Of a DNA stretch of 64,000 nucleotides, positions 1-9,872 are shown piece by piece; position 1 is the stretch's first letter; every line of letters starts with the position of its first letter. The notes beneath the pieces were generated by a model. That model was not told the origin of the DNA and searched no databases. It saw only the letters and a program-made list of their open reading frames with translations. The DNA is from Candidatus Aramenus sulfurataquae (GTDB lineage Archaea; Thermoproteota; Thermoprotei_A; Sulfolobales; Sulfolobaceae), in the NCBI GenBank assembly GCA_000565255.1, contig ASRH01000001.1:186001-250000 (forward strand), given 5' to 3'. The translations under genes were made by a program, and so were the position numbers.

Positions 1-1
1 C

Positions 2-1339
2 GGAAAGGAAAAGGCTAAGGCATTAATACTAGAGGCGCTCAACGGTAACTTCAAGTTACCGGAAAAGGAGAGGCTAGTTCTATCTAAATTGATCGAGTCC
101 GTTCACTTAGAGAAGGTAAACTTGATCAACGCACTATCCGGGGGCTACGTTGAGCCAGGGCCCTCTGGGTCGTTGAGTAGGGGAAGGTACGACATCCTTC
201 CAACGGGGAGGAACTTCTTCGCTGTAGATCCCTCTAAGATACCCACTTTCTCAGCTTGGCAGATAGGAACGTTAATGGCTGAAAGGCTTATTCAAGAGTA
301 CCTAAAGAAATTCGGAAAGTATCCTAGAGCCATAGGCTTCGTCCTCTGGTCTACGGACGTTTTTAGGTCTGACGGCGAGTTGGTAGCTCAAATCCTGCAC
401 ACTATGGGCGTTAAACCGAAGTGGCACAAGGTAACTAAGAAGGTAATAGGCGTTGAGCCAATAGCTTTGGAGGAGCTCAATAGACCAAGGATAGACGTAG
501 TCGTGACCATAAGCGGAATTGTCAGGGACAACTTAATGGGGATCGTAGAGTTGATAGACGAGGCGATTGAACTAGTGAAAAAGCTACCAGAAGACGAGTC
601 TCAAAACTACGTTAAGGGCGATTTTAATAGGATATTCTCGGCAAAGCCAGGAGCTTACGGCTCTGGTACAGACAAGGCAGTCGAGTCCTCTGCGTGGAAG
701 ACAGAAGAGGAACTGGCTGACGTGTACTTGAACTGGATGGCGTACGCATACGGAAAGGGAAAGAGGGGAATTAGGGCTGTGGATGACTTCGTGAAGGCCA
801 GCGGAAAGGTGGACATGATAGTCCACAAGAGGGAAATAGACGAGATAGACATCCTAGACGACAGCTGTAACTACAGCTACGTAGGAGGGTTCTTCCTAAC
901 TTGTAAGAAGCTCGGAAAGACTCCTGAGCTCATGTTTGAAGATACCTTCAATCCTAGGAACCCAAGAATAAGGATAATGAGGGAAGAAATAGAGAGGGTT
1001 AGCCTAATGAAGCTGTTGAATAACGCTTGGATAGAATCGCAGAAGAAGTTGGGCTATAGAGGAGCAACTGAAATCCTCAAGAAGGTTGAACACCTTTACG
1101 GCTGGGGTGCAACTACTAGGATGGTAAGCGACGAAATCTTTGAGAAAGTGGCTGAGAAGTTCGTCCTCAATAAGGAGATGAGAGAATGGTTCCTGAGAGA
1201 AAACCCGTGGGCCCTGGAGGAGATAACTAGAAGGCTAATAGAGGCAGAGAAAAGGGGCATATGGAAAGCAAAAGAGGAGACCAAGGAGGCCCTTGAGGAG
1301 CTATATGCGCAGATAGAGGGTGAGTCTGAGGAATGGTAG
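2..1339 (+). CDS. cobN: CobN/BchH-family chelatase large subunit, C-terminal part (5' end outside window)
   Basis: The reading frame is open from base 2, so the gene begins upstream and only the last 445 codons are present. The segment PTGRNFFAVDP followed by IPTFSAWQIG is the hallmark of the CobN/ChlH catalytic subunit of class II metal chelatases, which insert Co2+ (cobalamin route) or Mg2+ into a tetrapyrrole in the cytoplasm. Sulfolobales make cobalamin and no chlorophyll, so cobaltochelatase is the likely role. The stop overlaps the start of the ATPase motor gene (ATGGTAG), which indicates one operon. The metal specificity is inferred, not visible in the sequence. Confidence 0.9.
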   Translation, partial: GKEKAKALILEALNGNFKLPEKERLVLSKLIESVHLEKVNLINALSGGYVEPGPSGSLSRGRYDILPTGRNFFAVDPSKIPTFSAWQIGTLMAERLIQEYLKKFGKYPRAIGFVLWSTDVFRSDGELVAQILHTMGVKPKWHKVTKKVIGVEPIALEELNRPRIDVVVTISGIVRDNLMGIVELIDEAIELVKKLPEDESQNYVKGDFNRIFSAKPGAYGSGTDKAVESSAWKTEEELADVYLNWMAYAYGKGKRGIRAVDDFVKASGKVDMIVHKREIDEIDILDDSCNYSYVGGFFLTCKKLGKTPELMFEDTFNPRNPRIRIMREEIERVSLMKLLNNAWIESQKKLGYRGATEILKKVEHLYGWGATTRMVSDEIFEKVAEKFVLNKEMREWFLRENPWALEEITRRLIEAEKRGIWKAKEETKEALEELYAQIEGESEEW

Positions 1340-3165
1340 AGAGGAACGTAATTCCGTTCTCAGCGATAATTGGCCAAGAAAGGCTGAAAAAAGCCTTAAT
1401 GATAGTTGCCGTTAATCCCTCAGTTGGGGGTCTACTCATAATGGGGCCAAAGGGAGTGGCAAAGTCTACTGCAGTCAGAGCTTTGGCCAACCTACTGCCC
1501 GAGATAGAAGTGGTGGCAGACTGTCCCTTTAGTTGCGATCCCCGTTCCCCGGAGTCCATGTGCGACAGTTGCAGAGCAAGGTACGAGAGAGGCGAGAAGC
1601 TTCCCGTTATAAGGAGAAAAATGAGAATAGTCGAATTGCCCGTGAGTGCCACCCTTGACAGGGTAGTGGGTAGCCTCGATATAAAGAAGGCCATAGAGGA
1701 GGGGTTAAGGGCACTTTCACCCGGACTCTTAGCGGAAGCCAACAGGGGGATTTTATACATTGACGAGGTAAACCTCCTCCCTGACGACATAGTTAACGCA
1801 ATCCTCGACTCCGCTGCCTCAAAGGTAAACGTGGTTGAAAGGGAGGGAGTTTCTGTATCCCACCCAGCGAACTTCATACTCATAGGCACTATGAACCCAG
1901 AGGAGGGAGAACTAAGGCCACAATTGCTGGACAGGTTTGGCATCTCTGTAGTAGCGGAGAGTCCAAAGTCTGAGGAGGAGTTAGTCCAAATAGCTAAGGT
2001 GGTAGAGGAATTCGAGGCAAACCCCAAGAAAATCAAGGAGCAGTTCGAGCCAAAGGAAAGGGAGCTCAGAGAGAGGATAACCAGAGCAAGGGAGATCCTA
2101 CGTGAAGTTGAAATTTCCGATGACTTAATGAGGCTTATAGCAAAGGTTATCATAAAGTACTCGCTTAGCAACAGGGCCATGATAGCCACAGTTAGAGTTG
2201 CGAAGACGATTGCTGCCCTTGACGGCAGAAAAGTAGTCAGCGAAGAGGACGTAAAGGAGGCGTTAGAGTACGTGCTACCACATAGACTGAACGTCCAGCA
2301 AATGCAAGAGGAGAAGGTTGACGTGGAGAAGGTAAAGAAGGAACTAGAAGAAATCCTCAAGGACGATGGCGGAAATAACAGGAAAGAAGAGAAAGAGCAA
2401 CGTGAAGAAAAGGAAATAAACGTGGACTTGAAGGTGGATAGCTTAAAGTCGGACAAGAGCGGTAGAGGAGGTATATCAAGGTCTACGGGGAATCTGTCAA
2501 GCTTCCTCGGCAAAGTCGTGGACTTTTACTCCACGATAGTCAACATGGCCTTAAGCGGTAGGAAAAGGATAACGAGGGAAGACGTGTCTCTTAAGGAGTT
2601 AAGGGGGAGGGGATCAGTTCCTATACTCGTTCTCCTCGACACTAGCAGGTCAATGAACTTAGGAAGGAGGATCTCCATAGCTAAGAAGCTTTCTAAGTCG
2701 CTCTTAAATAACGCGTATAAGCTGAGAAGCAAAGTGGGCCTTATCACTTTTTCGGGCTATAGCGCAAACTACGTAGTCCGTTTCTCCAAGAACTTTTCCT
2801 TAATAGATAGGTCGCTCAACTCAGTCAAGCCTCAAGGTAGGACTCCTCTTTCGCATGCCATTTACCTTGCAAACAAAGTCTTAAAGAAGGAGAGCATGTA
2901 CTCCACCCCGATAACCTTTATCATAACTGACGGTAAAGCTAACGTGAGCCTCAATGGCAACATAAGGGAAGAGCTGGAGAGATTAAGTTACGAACTTGGA
3001 AAGATGTCCAAGGTAGTAGTAGTAGACGCAAACACGTCCCAGTTCACGCCAAGCTATAACCAGTTGATAGCTAGGAGCTCGAACGCGCGCATAATTAGCC
3101 TAAACCAGCTCAGCAAGGTCTTAAACGACAGGGCTAAGTTCACCAATTTACTCTTAAGGCTTTGA
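1333..3165 (+). CDS. Fused ChlI-ChlD type chelatase ATPase/VWA subunit
   Basis: This 610-residue protein joins an AAA+ chelatase motor (ChlI/BchI-like) to a C-terminal von Willebrand A domain (ChlD-like). Walker A is GPKGVAKS at residues 38-45 and Walker B is ILYIDEVNLL near 140-149. Cys64, Cys68, Cys77 and Cys80 form a four-cysteine insertion seen in the ChlI relatives that accompany CobN. The middle, near residues 330-370, is acidic and basic linker. The VWA domain carries a MIDAS motif DTSRS starting at Asp436 and a later TDGKAN. The ATG lies inside the end of cobN, so motor and catalytic subunit are translationally coupled. The motor would power metal insertion by CobN. Confidence 0.9.
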   Translation: MVERNVIPFSAIIGQERLKKALMIVAVNPSVGGLLIMGPKGVAKSTAVRALANLLPEIEVVADCPFSCDPRSPESMCDSCRARYERGEKLPVIRRKMRIVELPVSATLDRVVGSLDIKKAIEEGLRALSPGLLAEANRGILYIDEVNLLPDDIVNAILDSAASKVNVVEREGVSVSHPANFILIGTMNPEEGELRPQLLDRFGISVVAESPKSEEELVQIAKVVEEFEANPKKIKEQFEPKERELRERITRAREILREVEISDDLMRLIAKVIIKYSLSNRAMIATVRVAKTIAALDGRKVVSEEDVKEALEYVLPHRLNVQQMQEEKVDVEKVKKELEEILKDDGGNNRKEEKEQREEKEINVDLKVDSLKSDKSGRGGISRSTGNLSSFLGKVVDFYSTIVNMALSGRKRITREDVSLKELRGRGSVPILVLLDTSRSMNLGRRISIAKKLSKSLLNNAYKLRSKVGLITFSGYSANYVVRFSKNFSLIDRSLNSVKPQGRTPLSHAIYLANKVLKKESMYSTPITFIITDGKANVSLNGNIREELERLSYELGKMSKVVVVDANTSQFTPSYNQLIARSSNARIISLNQLSKVLNDRAKFTNLLLRL

Positions 3166-3241
3166 TTGAATTTTTCCATTGTAGAAAGAAATTTAATCAA
3201 ATGTAGCACTTGGGCATTACAGATAACATAAGATTTATTAT

Positions 3242-3250
3242 AGTTTAAAC
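3242..3250 (+). promoter_or_regulatory. TATA box of the acyl-CoA dehydrogenase gene
   Basis: The sequence AGTTTAAAC lies about 25 bp before the ATG at 3271, the distance expected for a leaderless Sulfolobales transcript. The preceding 75 bp is AT-rich and shows no other structure. Confidence 0.5.
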
Positions 3251-3270
3251 AATTTCTCTCTTGAGACGCT

Positions 3271-4407
3271 ATGTCCGAATTACCTAAGGAAGTAGAAGAG
3301 TATAGAGCTAAGGTAAGGGATTACGCACAAAAAGTGGTGAGGGACTACGCGAAGCAAATGGACGAAACCAACGACGGTGGTGACAAGATAGTAAAGGACT
3401 TTGGCGAAATGGGTCTCCTCGGTATGAAGGTTCCCGTAAAGTATGGGGGCCTAGGGTTAGGAGAACTGGCGTTTGCAGTTGCAACTGAGGAGCTTGGGGC
3501 TGAGAGCGGGGGTGCTTCGCACAGCCTCCACACACAACTGAACGCCATTCAGCTTTTGGTCTCAGTTGGAGGAGACGCTGCAGCAGAGTGGATTGAAAAG
3601 GGAGTAAAAGCTAAGGAGATATACGCAGTTGCTCTTACTGAACCAGCAGCGGGCTCAGACCTAGGTGCGTTGCAAACTACCGCGAAGCCGGACGGAAACG
3701 AGCTCGTACTTAACGGGGAGAAGATCTTCACCAGTGCCGCCTCCTTCTCTACAAAGATGGTTGTGCTAGCTAGAACCAGCGGCAACCCAGGGGATAGACA
3801 AGGAATATCGTTACTTTTAGTGGACTCCAAGACTCCCGGAGTAGAGGTCAAAAAGCTGGACTTGATGGGTATCAGAGGGGCAGGTGTATCTTACGTTAAA
3901 TTCAACAACGTTAGAATAAGTAAGGACTCCATTATCGGCAAGGAAGGAGATGCCTTTAGAGGAGCAATAAAGGCTCTCATGGTCAGCAGAAACGGCTACG
4001 CTGGAATAGCAGTTGGAATAGCTAGGGGAGCAGTTGAGGAGGCAATTAACAGGGCAACAGCGAGGAAACAGTTCGGAAAGGCGCTAATAGACCAGGAGTG
4101 GATAGCGTTTAACTTGGCAGACGCATACATAAAAGTGGAGGCAGCGAGGTTGCTAACTTGGAGAGCAGCCAACTTATTTGACAAGGGAGTTGAGGCGTTA
4201 ACGGAGGCCTCGATGGCAAAGTACTACGCAGCTGTGACTGCCGCCGAGGTCACTAGGACTGCACTTCATATATTTGGCGGTCACGGGCTTAACAGGGGAT
4301 CAAAAGTTGAGAGGCTTTACAGAGACGCAAAGATAATGGAGATTGCCGAGGGTACGAACGAAATGCAGCTAATGGCAGTATCAAGGACTTTCCAGCCTAA
4401 GAAATAA
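3271..4407 (+). CDS. Acyl-CoA dehydrogenase
   Basis: A 378-residue flavoprotein of the usual family length. The FAD-contacting segment ALTEPAAGSDL is near residue 118, and the C-terminal YRDAKIMEIAEGTNE carries the Glu-Gly-Thr motif whose glutamate acts as catalytic base in many family members. It would oxidise an acyl-CoA to the 2-enoyl-CoA, passing electrons to ETF. The chain length cannot be read from the sequence. The gene has its own TATA box and ends with a 27-bp overlap with the convergent permease gene. Confidence 0.92.
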   Translation: MSELPKEVEEYRAKVRDYAQKVVRDYAKQMDETNDGGDKIVKDFGEMGLLGMKVPVKYGGLGLGELAFAVATEELGAESGGASHSLHTQLNAIQLLVSVGGDAAAEWIEKGVKAKEIYAVALTEPAAGSDLGALQTTAKPDGNELVLNGEKIFTSAASFSTKMVVLARTSGNPGDRQGISLLLVDSKTPGVEVKKLDLMGIRGAGVSYVKFNNVRISKDSIIGKEGDAFRGAIKALMVSRNGYAGIAVGIARGAVEEAINRATARKQFGKALIDQEWIAFNLADAYIKVEAARLLTWRAANLFDKGVEALTEASMAKYYAAVTAAEVTRTALHIFGGHGLNRGSKVERLYRDAKIMEIAEGTNEMQLMAVSRTFQPKK

Positions 4408-5610
4408 GTAGATAACCAAGAAGTTCTCCAAAAGGACGGGCAAAGAATACTTTATAAACTCGAAGAAACCAAACCCTTTTCCTCCCCTACTTTCTGAGGC
4501 TTCAGAAATTATTACGTTACTTGCTGCTCCTATCAACGTCAAATTCCCAGCTATCGTACTACCTGCCGCTAACGCGAGCCAGTCTATTGCCGAAGTAGCG
4601 TTGTAAGAGTACATTATAGGTATGTAGATAGCTACCATGGGCACGTTGCTGAGTATTTGACTCAATGCTACGCTAACCAACATAATAATTAGAACGCTAG
4701 AGGGTGGTGGCAACGCCATGGAGATAGCGCTCAAGACGCCCCCGTTATCTAGTCCCGCTGTAAAGAGGAATAGCCCCACGAAGAAGACTATTACAGTCCA
4801 ATCCATTCTCCTTACAATCTCCCTCCTCGGCTTCACTATTAGCAAAAGCAATGACGAAGTTATCAGGGAGCCAAGCAATATGTCCACCTTCAGAAAGCTC
4901 AAGGCAAAGAACAAGACCACAGTTATGGCTAGAAGAACTAAGGCTACTACCGCGGTAGCCTTGTCCTCAATTTTTACCTCTTGTAGTTGTATTTCCGATT
5001 CAGGATTAGCTAATGACTTCTTAAACATTAAAAAGGTTATATATGCAGTAGCCAGCAGGTTAACCGCGGTAGGAATACCCAAGTAGGCTAGGAATAGCAC
5101 GAAGGGCTGTGCCAAGTTCCCTTCAAGAGCTATCAACAAGTTCTGAGGGTTGCCAGTGGGCAAAAGCACGCTCCCTACTGTTACTCCGAAAGCCAGGGAA
5201 TAAAGAAGAGGCTTCTCGTCGATCCGCATTTGCTTACTCACTTCTAACATGACGGGAGTCCAACTAGACGAGATCCCGTCGTTTGTGACAAAATTTGAAA
5301 GAACGCCGGAGAAAACAACTACCGCCATTACTATTCTCTTTGGTGTCTTGAACTTCTTGACGATATAATACGCTAAGTACTTCAAGAATCCCGATACCTC
5401 AAGAGCCGAGGCGAACACGAAAATGGTAACCAGAAACAGTATGACGTCTAGGTTTACGCTCTTCAAGGCAAGGCCTACTGGAATCACACCAGCTGCCACC
5501 ATCAGTACCCCTCCGAAGAACATGGAGGACCACGGTGGTATCTTCGTAATACCTCTAGTCGCTATCAAGCCGTAAGTTAAAAGCGCTATTATCAACGCTA
5601 TGTAATTCAC
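4381..5610 (-). CDS. ArsB/NhaD-superfamily ion permease
   Basis: A 409-residue, strongly hydrophobic protein with roughly ten to eleven membrane segments. Two pseudo-symmetric signature loops are visible: LLPTGNPQNLLIA in the first half and NLTLIGAASNVIISEA in the second. Such GNPQNL and GAASNV loops are typical of the ion transporter superfamily holding ArsB arsenite pumps, NhaD Na+/H+ antiporters and SLC13-like carriers. The substrate cannot be decided. No arsR or arsenate reductase gene is adjacent, which weakens an arsenic-resistance reading. It is divergent from the MFS gene. Confidence 0.8.
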   Translation of the reverse strand: MNYIALIIALLTYGLIATRGITKIPPWSSMFFGGVLMVAAGVIPVGLALKSVNLDVILFLVTIFVFASALEVSGFLKYLAYYIVKKFKTPKRIVMAVVVFSGVLSNFVTNDGISSSWTPVMLEVSKQMRIDEKPLLYSLAFGVTVGSVLLPTGNPQNLLIALEGNLAQPFVLFLAYLGIPTAVNLLATAYITFLMFKKSLANPESEIQLQEVKIEDKATAVVALVLLAITVVLFFALSFLKVDILLGSLITSSLLLLIVKPRREIVRRMDWTVIVFFVGLFLFTAGLDNGGVLSAISMALPPPSSVLIIMLVSVALSQILSNVPMVAIYIPIMYSYNATSAIDWLALAAGSTIAGNLTLIGAASNVIISEASESRGGKGFGFFEFIKYSLPVLLENFLVIYLFLRLESP

Positions 5611-5667
5611 AAAATGGTCTTGGGGTATTCGCTTTAAAGATTATCCTAGTTTTAGGGATACAAATGA

Positions 5668-6777
5668 ATGAAGATCTTCGTAGGCCAAGCCCTAGTCACT
5701 ACAGTAGTAACAGAGTTGACGTTACTTTACCCAGTGGAGATTTACAACGAGACAAAGTCCGTGTTTTTATTGGGGATAGTCTCAATGCTATTCAACGCCA
5801 CCAACGCCTTAGGCTCCTACGTCTGGGGAAACGTGATAGACAGTGTAAGACGTAGGAAAGAGTTCTTTATACTTTTGCCTCTATCTATTATACCCTGCGT
5901 CTTCCTATTATCCTCCGGGTCGATAGTCCTCGGCTTCCTCGGCTACTCCCTTCTAGGATTTATTTACGCCATAGACTCACCCTTGTACTCTATCCTATTG
6001 CTAGAGAACTTCACGTTTGAGCAGTTGCCCAAGGTGAACATTAGGCTTTCGCAGTTCACGCTTGCAGGAAACATAACTGGAAGCCTCTTGGCTATAGTAA
6101 GATTGCCTCCAACTTACATTATCTCAATGCTTGTGGCATCGCTGGTAAGCAACGCAATATTTCTAAGGAGAGTGGCAGGCTCAAGTAATAGGGATAAGAA
6201 GGAGGAGAAAAGGGAGATTAGGAATAGGTTTCAAGCCATCCTGTCCTTCTTTACCTTCAACTTCGCCGCTGAGATTTTTTACACAGTCTATGTTCCGTTC
6301 AACTACGCCATGGGAAATCCAGAATACCTCATTTTCGTTTCCTACACTCTGCTATACATCTTGGACGAGTTCCTCTACTACGTATCCTCTAGAATTATTG
6401 AAAACAGAGAGGTGTTCTTCATTTACCTAGTCACTTTCACGAGGGCAATTCTGTCCCTTTCAGCGTCCTTGGTCGTTGCCTCTAAGCTTAGGCTGGGACC
6501 TCTTAGCGTGCCCATATTTCTCTCCTTTGGCTCGATATACCCTATATTCAGTTCTTCCTTCTTCTCCATTATGTTCAGGAACTTAAAGAAAAATAGGGGA
6601 ACTATAATAGGAGTATTCAACGCCGTAGAGGACGTTGCTAACATAATGGGGAGTCTAGTTGCTGGAATAATAGGGGGAACTTTGGCCAACGCCTATGCAG
6701 TAGTGCTTTACTCATTTCTACTGTCCTCTTTCCTTTTCGCTGATTACGTAAGGAGAGCCCCTGTGCCTTCTAGCTAA
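5668..6777 (+). CDS. Major facilitator superfamily transporter
   Basis: The 369-residue protein has about ten to twelve hydrophobic helices. A short basic cytoplasmic loop, DSVRRRKEF, follows the second helix where the MFS A motif sits, and a charged linker (RDKKEEKREIRN) near residue 175 separates the two halves. Substrate unknown. Two ATGs are close together at 5664 and 5668; only the latter opens the long frame. Its last 60 bp overlap the convergent thioesterase gene. Confidence 0.75.
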   Translation: MKIFVGQALVTTVVTELTLLYPVEIYNETKSVFLLGIVSMLFNATNALGSYVWGNVIDSVRRRKEFFILLPLSIIPCVFLLSSGSIVLGFLGYSLLGFIYAIDSPLYSILLLENFTFEQLPKVNIRLSQFTLAGNITGSLLAIVRLPPTYIISMLVASLVSNAIFLRRVAGSSNRDKKEEKREIRNRFQAILSFFTFNFAAEIFYTVYVPFNYAMGNPEYLIFVSYTLLYILDEFLYYVSSRIIENREVFFIYLVTFTRAILSLSASLVVASKLRLGPLSVPIFLSFGSIYPIFSSSFFSIMFRNLKKNRGTIIGVFNAVEDVANIMGSLVAGIIGGTLANAYAVVLYSFLLSSFLFADYVRRAPVPSS

Positions 6778-7659
6778 GGCACTTTCAAACATCTTTTTCT
6801 CGTACTCGTTTTTAGGATAATATGGCGGAAACTCCTTTGGTCTGCCGTCGCCACCTATTCTTACGTAGTTGAAAAACGCCGTGGTTACTATCCTGCTAGT
6901 GCCGTCCTTGGGATTTCTCGTCTTTACCGTTATCAAAACCTCGATGGAAGTCTTGCCCACATACGACAATCCAGCAGTCATTTCAACTACGTCTCCTAGC
7001 TTAATCGGGGAAAGGAACGCAGTGTCAGAGACGGAAACCGTTACCACTGTGTCGCTGCCGTCCTTAAAGCCCTTGTAGTTTATAAGACTTAGTCCTAACA
7101 TTCCCCCTAGGTCATCCATGAGCTTAACTATCTTTCCAGCCGAGATTAGCCTTCCGTCATAGGTCATCTCAGGAGTCACGTATATTACATTGTGCAGTTT
7201 AACTGTGAGCTTCTCCGTAGGATCTTCTAGGGGCACGCTCTCCTTGAGCTTCTTTAGTCTGAGCTCCCTCCTCTTTCTTGCCTCCTCAACTATTAAACGC
7301 TCCTCATCCTTAACGGGAATAATCTTTTCCCCAACAGCCAATGGCCTAACGTTGTCGTCTACCTTTACGTATACTCCAGTGGCGGTAACTATTGGCTCGT
7401 CTCCCCTAAACGCCTTCATCTCTACTTCCATTGACGAGTTGCCTATGTAGTCTACTTGGGACACAATCCTTATTACGTCACCTAGATATATCGGCTTCTT
7501 GAACACCACGTTGTCTAAAGAAGCTAAAACTACTGGTCCCTTAGCAACTTTAATTGAGGACAACATTCCAGTGTCTATTAACATCTTCAGCATGTCTCCG
7601 CCGTGGAGCCTCCCCATGTAGTTGCATTGTTCATAATGCACTAGGTTTACTGTCTCCAC
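6718..7659 (-). CDS. Tandem hotdog-domain acyl-CoA thioesterase
   Basis: A 313-residue protein with two hotdog folds in tandem, as in the ACOT7/BFIT type acyl-CoA hydrolases. The first repeat has GRLHGGDMLKMLIDTG near residue 16. The second repeat has DGRLISAGKIVKLMDDLGG, where the HGG is changed, so the halves are probably not equivalent. The start is GTG at 7659. It follows the 125-codon gene by only 7 bp and appears to be the last gene of the NurA-HerA operon, or is read through from it. It would release free fatty acid from acyl-CoA. Confidence 0.85.
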   Translation of the reverse strand: METVNLVHYEQCNYMGRLHGGDMLKMLIDTGMLSSIKVAKGPVVLASLDNVVFKKPIYLGDVIRIVSQVDYIGNSSMEVEMKAFRGDEPIVTATGVYVKVDDNVRPLAVGEKIIPVKDEERLIVEEARKRRELRLKKLKESVPLEDPTEKLTVKLHNVIYVTPEMTYDGRLISAGKIVKLMDDLGGMLGLSLINYKGFKDGSDTVVTVSVSDTAFLSPIKLGDVVEMTAGLSYVGKTSIEVLITVKTRNPKDGTSRIVTTAFFNYVRIGGDGRPKEFPPYYPKNEYEKKMFESALARRHRGSPYVISEKERGQ

Positions 7660-7666
7660 TACGGTT

Positions 7667-8044
7667 TCACTGATTAACGACTTCCTTCACCTCGTTTAGC
7701 TTTGCGGACAAGCTTGGGTACTTTTTAACGTATTCCTCTAGGAGCTTTACTAGTTCTACCAATATATCCTTCCACGAACTGATTATCTTATCCATCACGT
7801 CTTTCGGGACTGAGGTGACTCTCTTCTCGCTTGCCGACATGAAGGGCAAGTACTCGTCTTGAGATATGGAAACTACGAACATACCCCTTCTGTCAATGAC
7901 GTACTCGTGGTTTCCCTTCTTGAGGACAGTTATGGAGACGTCGTCTGAGGGCGGGAAGTAGTTAGTGAGAGAGGACACGAACTTCTCCACCGACTCCTTG
8001 TCCTTTTTCTCCAACATCTTGCTTAGAGTTTCCTTCAAGCTCAT
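7667..8044 (-). CDS. Uncharacterised 125-residue protein of the NurA-HerA 1 operon
   Basis: I do not recognise a family. The N-terminal 25 residues and C-terminal 45 residues look helical and charged, flanking a beta-rich centre (DVSITVLKKG, EYVIDRRGMFVVSIS). There is no cysteine, signal peptide or membrane segment. It starts 10 bp after the herA-like stop and ends 7 bp before the thioesterase start, so it is cotranscribed with both. A role as an accessory subunit of the NurA-HerA pair is only a guess from position. Confidence 0.7.
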   Translation of the reverse strand: MSLKETLSKMLEKKDKESVEKFVSSLTNYFPPSDDVSITVLKKGNHEYVIDRRGMFVVSISQDEYLPFMSASEKRVTSVPKDVMDKIISSWKDILVELVKLLEEYVKKYPSLSAKLNEVKEVVNQ

Positions 8045-8054
8045 CTTCTCACCT

Positions 8055-9872
8055 TCACGTCCTCGAGAGGTCGTAATGACCTACTGGAGGAGGTACAGGG
8101 ACGCGAATTTTTACCCTACCTTCTCTTAACCAAGGAGAGATAATAAACGCGACTCCATTCCCTTCCCAGCTCAGAACCTTGGCTTCATTCCTTGAAAGTC
8201 CAAACAACTCAGCGATTTCTTGCCTTATTCTGAAGATAACCTTGGTGTTTGAAAGTTGTACAACTATGTCGTTTAGGTCGTTTGGGTTGTGGGTGGCGAA
8301 GATAAAACCTATTTTCCTCCTCCTTCCTAACCTCATCATTAACGAGATCTTGCTCGCTACTCTCCTGACGTAGTAGTTATCCTCTTCTCCACCCCTCATC
8401 GAGGGAAAGAACTTGTGGGCCTCGTCTATAACTATCAAATACCTGCCCTTGGCCTCCCCTTTCCTCAGCCTAGCCTCCCTTAAAGCAAATATCCTGTCAA
8501 GAATATAGTAGACGAAGATCTTCTGGGCTAGGTCATCCACTTCGCTATTATACAAGTCAAATACTACTATTTTCGCCCCTTTGTCCACGACTTTCCTTAT
8601 ACTACTCCTCTTCAGTTTGAGGTCGAACATCCCCGTTTCGAGGAGCAAGTAAAGTCCCCTTAGGATGTTTTCCCTGGTGCTCCTGTGCAATTTCATCTTC
8701 TCAAACACGTTGTCGTCCAACGCGTCCACGAACTCCCTTAACGTGTTAAGCTTGGCTAGCTCGCTCTTGGTAGTGATGATCTTCAGAAAGTGAGACCCTT
8801 GCTCGCTGAAGTAAGGGTTCAATTTGTACAAGATTCTCTTGACCGAACTGAACTTGAAAAAGAACGGGTGGACTGTTATTTTGGAACTCCAAGAACTACT
8901 CGAGATATTTATTGTATTGTCTACAATAGAGGTGTATAATTTTACTCCTTTTCTCTCCAAGTATGTTACCAACGGTTTTACGTAGAGATCATAGTACGTG
9001 CTCGTTATCTTATTTATAGAGTAATCTCCGCTAAGGTACTTCCTCAACCACCCCCTAGTCACTGGATAGACTACGTCCAGCTCTATTCCACTTAACTTGC
9101 CGTAGAGTTCCTCAAACGCCCTCACTCCTTCCATCACTTTCTTACTAGTAAAGTCAGGGGGCAGGAACATGTGATAGTAGTCTCCTGTGGTATCGAATAT
9201 GAATGCCTTGCTGCCTTCCTCGTCTAGCTTGTAAAGGCCTGACAACAAGTCCTTTATAAAAGACGTCTTTCCAGCCCCTGTTGTGCCCAGGATGAGGAAG
9301 TGGTAATTGAGTTCGTCTAGGCTCGTGCTCACCTTTACCCTTTCGCCTTCGATATCGAGGAACCCCAGCTTTAAACTCCCTGCGTTTATTCCTAGGGCCC
9401 TCTCAATCACCTCTGCCCTTGGTATTATGACCGGTGACTGGGGCTCAACTATTACGTCTGCGGGTTGAATTTCAGACGAAGAGAGGACGTCTAGCTTAGT
9501 GAGCATCTCGCATTTTATTACCACGTTGTTTATTAGAGTGCCAGGATTTTCCTCGTCCACTGAGGAAACTACTGGGGAGCCATCAAAGAGGTAGTTAGTG
9601 ACGTCGCTTCTCTCGTAACCTATTACCTTTAATAGGATGAAGTAGAGCGTCCTTATGTCTACTACTCCCAAGAAGATGCCTATCTTTCCCAGGAAGCTGT
9701 ACTTATAGTACACCTCTGGACTTACGACTACGTTTACTACGAACTGGTTCTCCTCCACCTTGTTAGGTATGTTTCGGGCTACGCTCCCTATAACGTCGCC
9801 TAATGTTACAGCAAGCGCTCTTGCCTTTTCCATCCTGTCCTTTATGCTGTTATAGAGCTCATCACTGCTCAT
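8055..9872 (-). CDS. HerA-family hexameric DNA translocase (pair 1)
   Basis: A 605-residue FtsK/HerA-superfamily ATPase. Walker A is GTTGAGKT at residues 196-203, and a Walker B of the form YLIVIDEAHKFFPS lies near residue 475, followed by the motif FIFATHNPNDL. The 190 residues before the P-loop are beta-rich and match the position of the HerA HAS-barrel. HerA hexamers pump dsDNA into the bound NurA nuclease. Its start overlaps the nurA stop by 4 bp, as expected for a stoichiometric complex. No mre11 or rad50 lies next to it, so it is probably not the canonical end-resection HerA. Confidence 0.85.
   Translation of the reverse strand: MSSDELYNSIKDRMEKARALAVTLGDVIGSVARNIPNKVEENQFVVNVVVSPEVYYKYSFLGKIGIFLGVVDIRTLYFILLKVIGYERSDVTNYLFDGSPVVSSVDEENPGTLINNVVIKCEMLTKLDVLSSSEIQPADVIVEPQSPVIIPRAEVIERALGINAGSLKLGFLDIEGERVKVSTSLDELNYHFLILGTTGAGKTSFIKDLLSGLYKLDEEGSKAFIFDTTGDYYHMFLPPDFTSKKVMEGVRAFEELYGKLSGIELDVVYPVTRGWLRKYLSGDYSINKITSTYYDLYVKPLVTYLERKGVKLYTSIVDNTINISSSSWSSKITVHPFFFKFSSVKRILYKLNPYFSEQGSHFLKIITTKSELAKLNTLREFVDALDDNVFEKMKLHRSTRENILRGLYLLLETGMFDLKLKRSSIRKVVDKGAKIVVFDLYNSEVDDLAQKIFVYYILDRIFALREARLRKGEAKGRYLIVIDEAHKFFPSMRGGEEDNYYVRRVASKISLMMRLGRRRKIGFIFATHNPNDLNDIVVQLSNTKVIFRIRQEIAELFGLSRNEAKVLSWEGNGVAFIISPWLREGRVKIRVPVPPPVGHYDLSRT

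Noticed and set aside
1227-2513. 428-codon open frame antisense to the ChlI-ChlD gene
   Set aside because: Serine-rich, low-complexity translation is the mirror of charged codons of the true gene, which has full catalytic motifs and overlaps cobN correctly.
4718-5086. 122-codon frame opposite the permease
   Set aside because: The permease has paired transporter motifs over the same bases.
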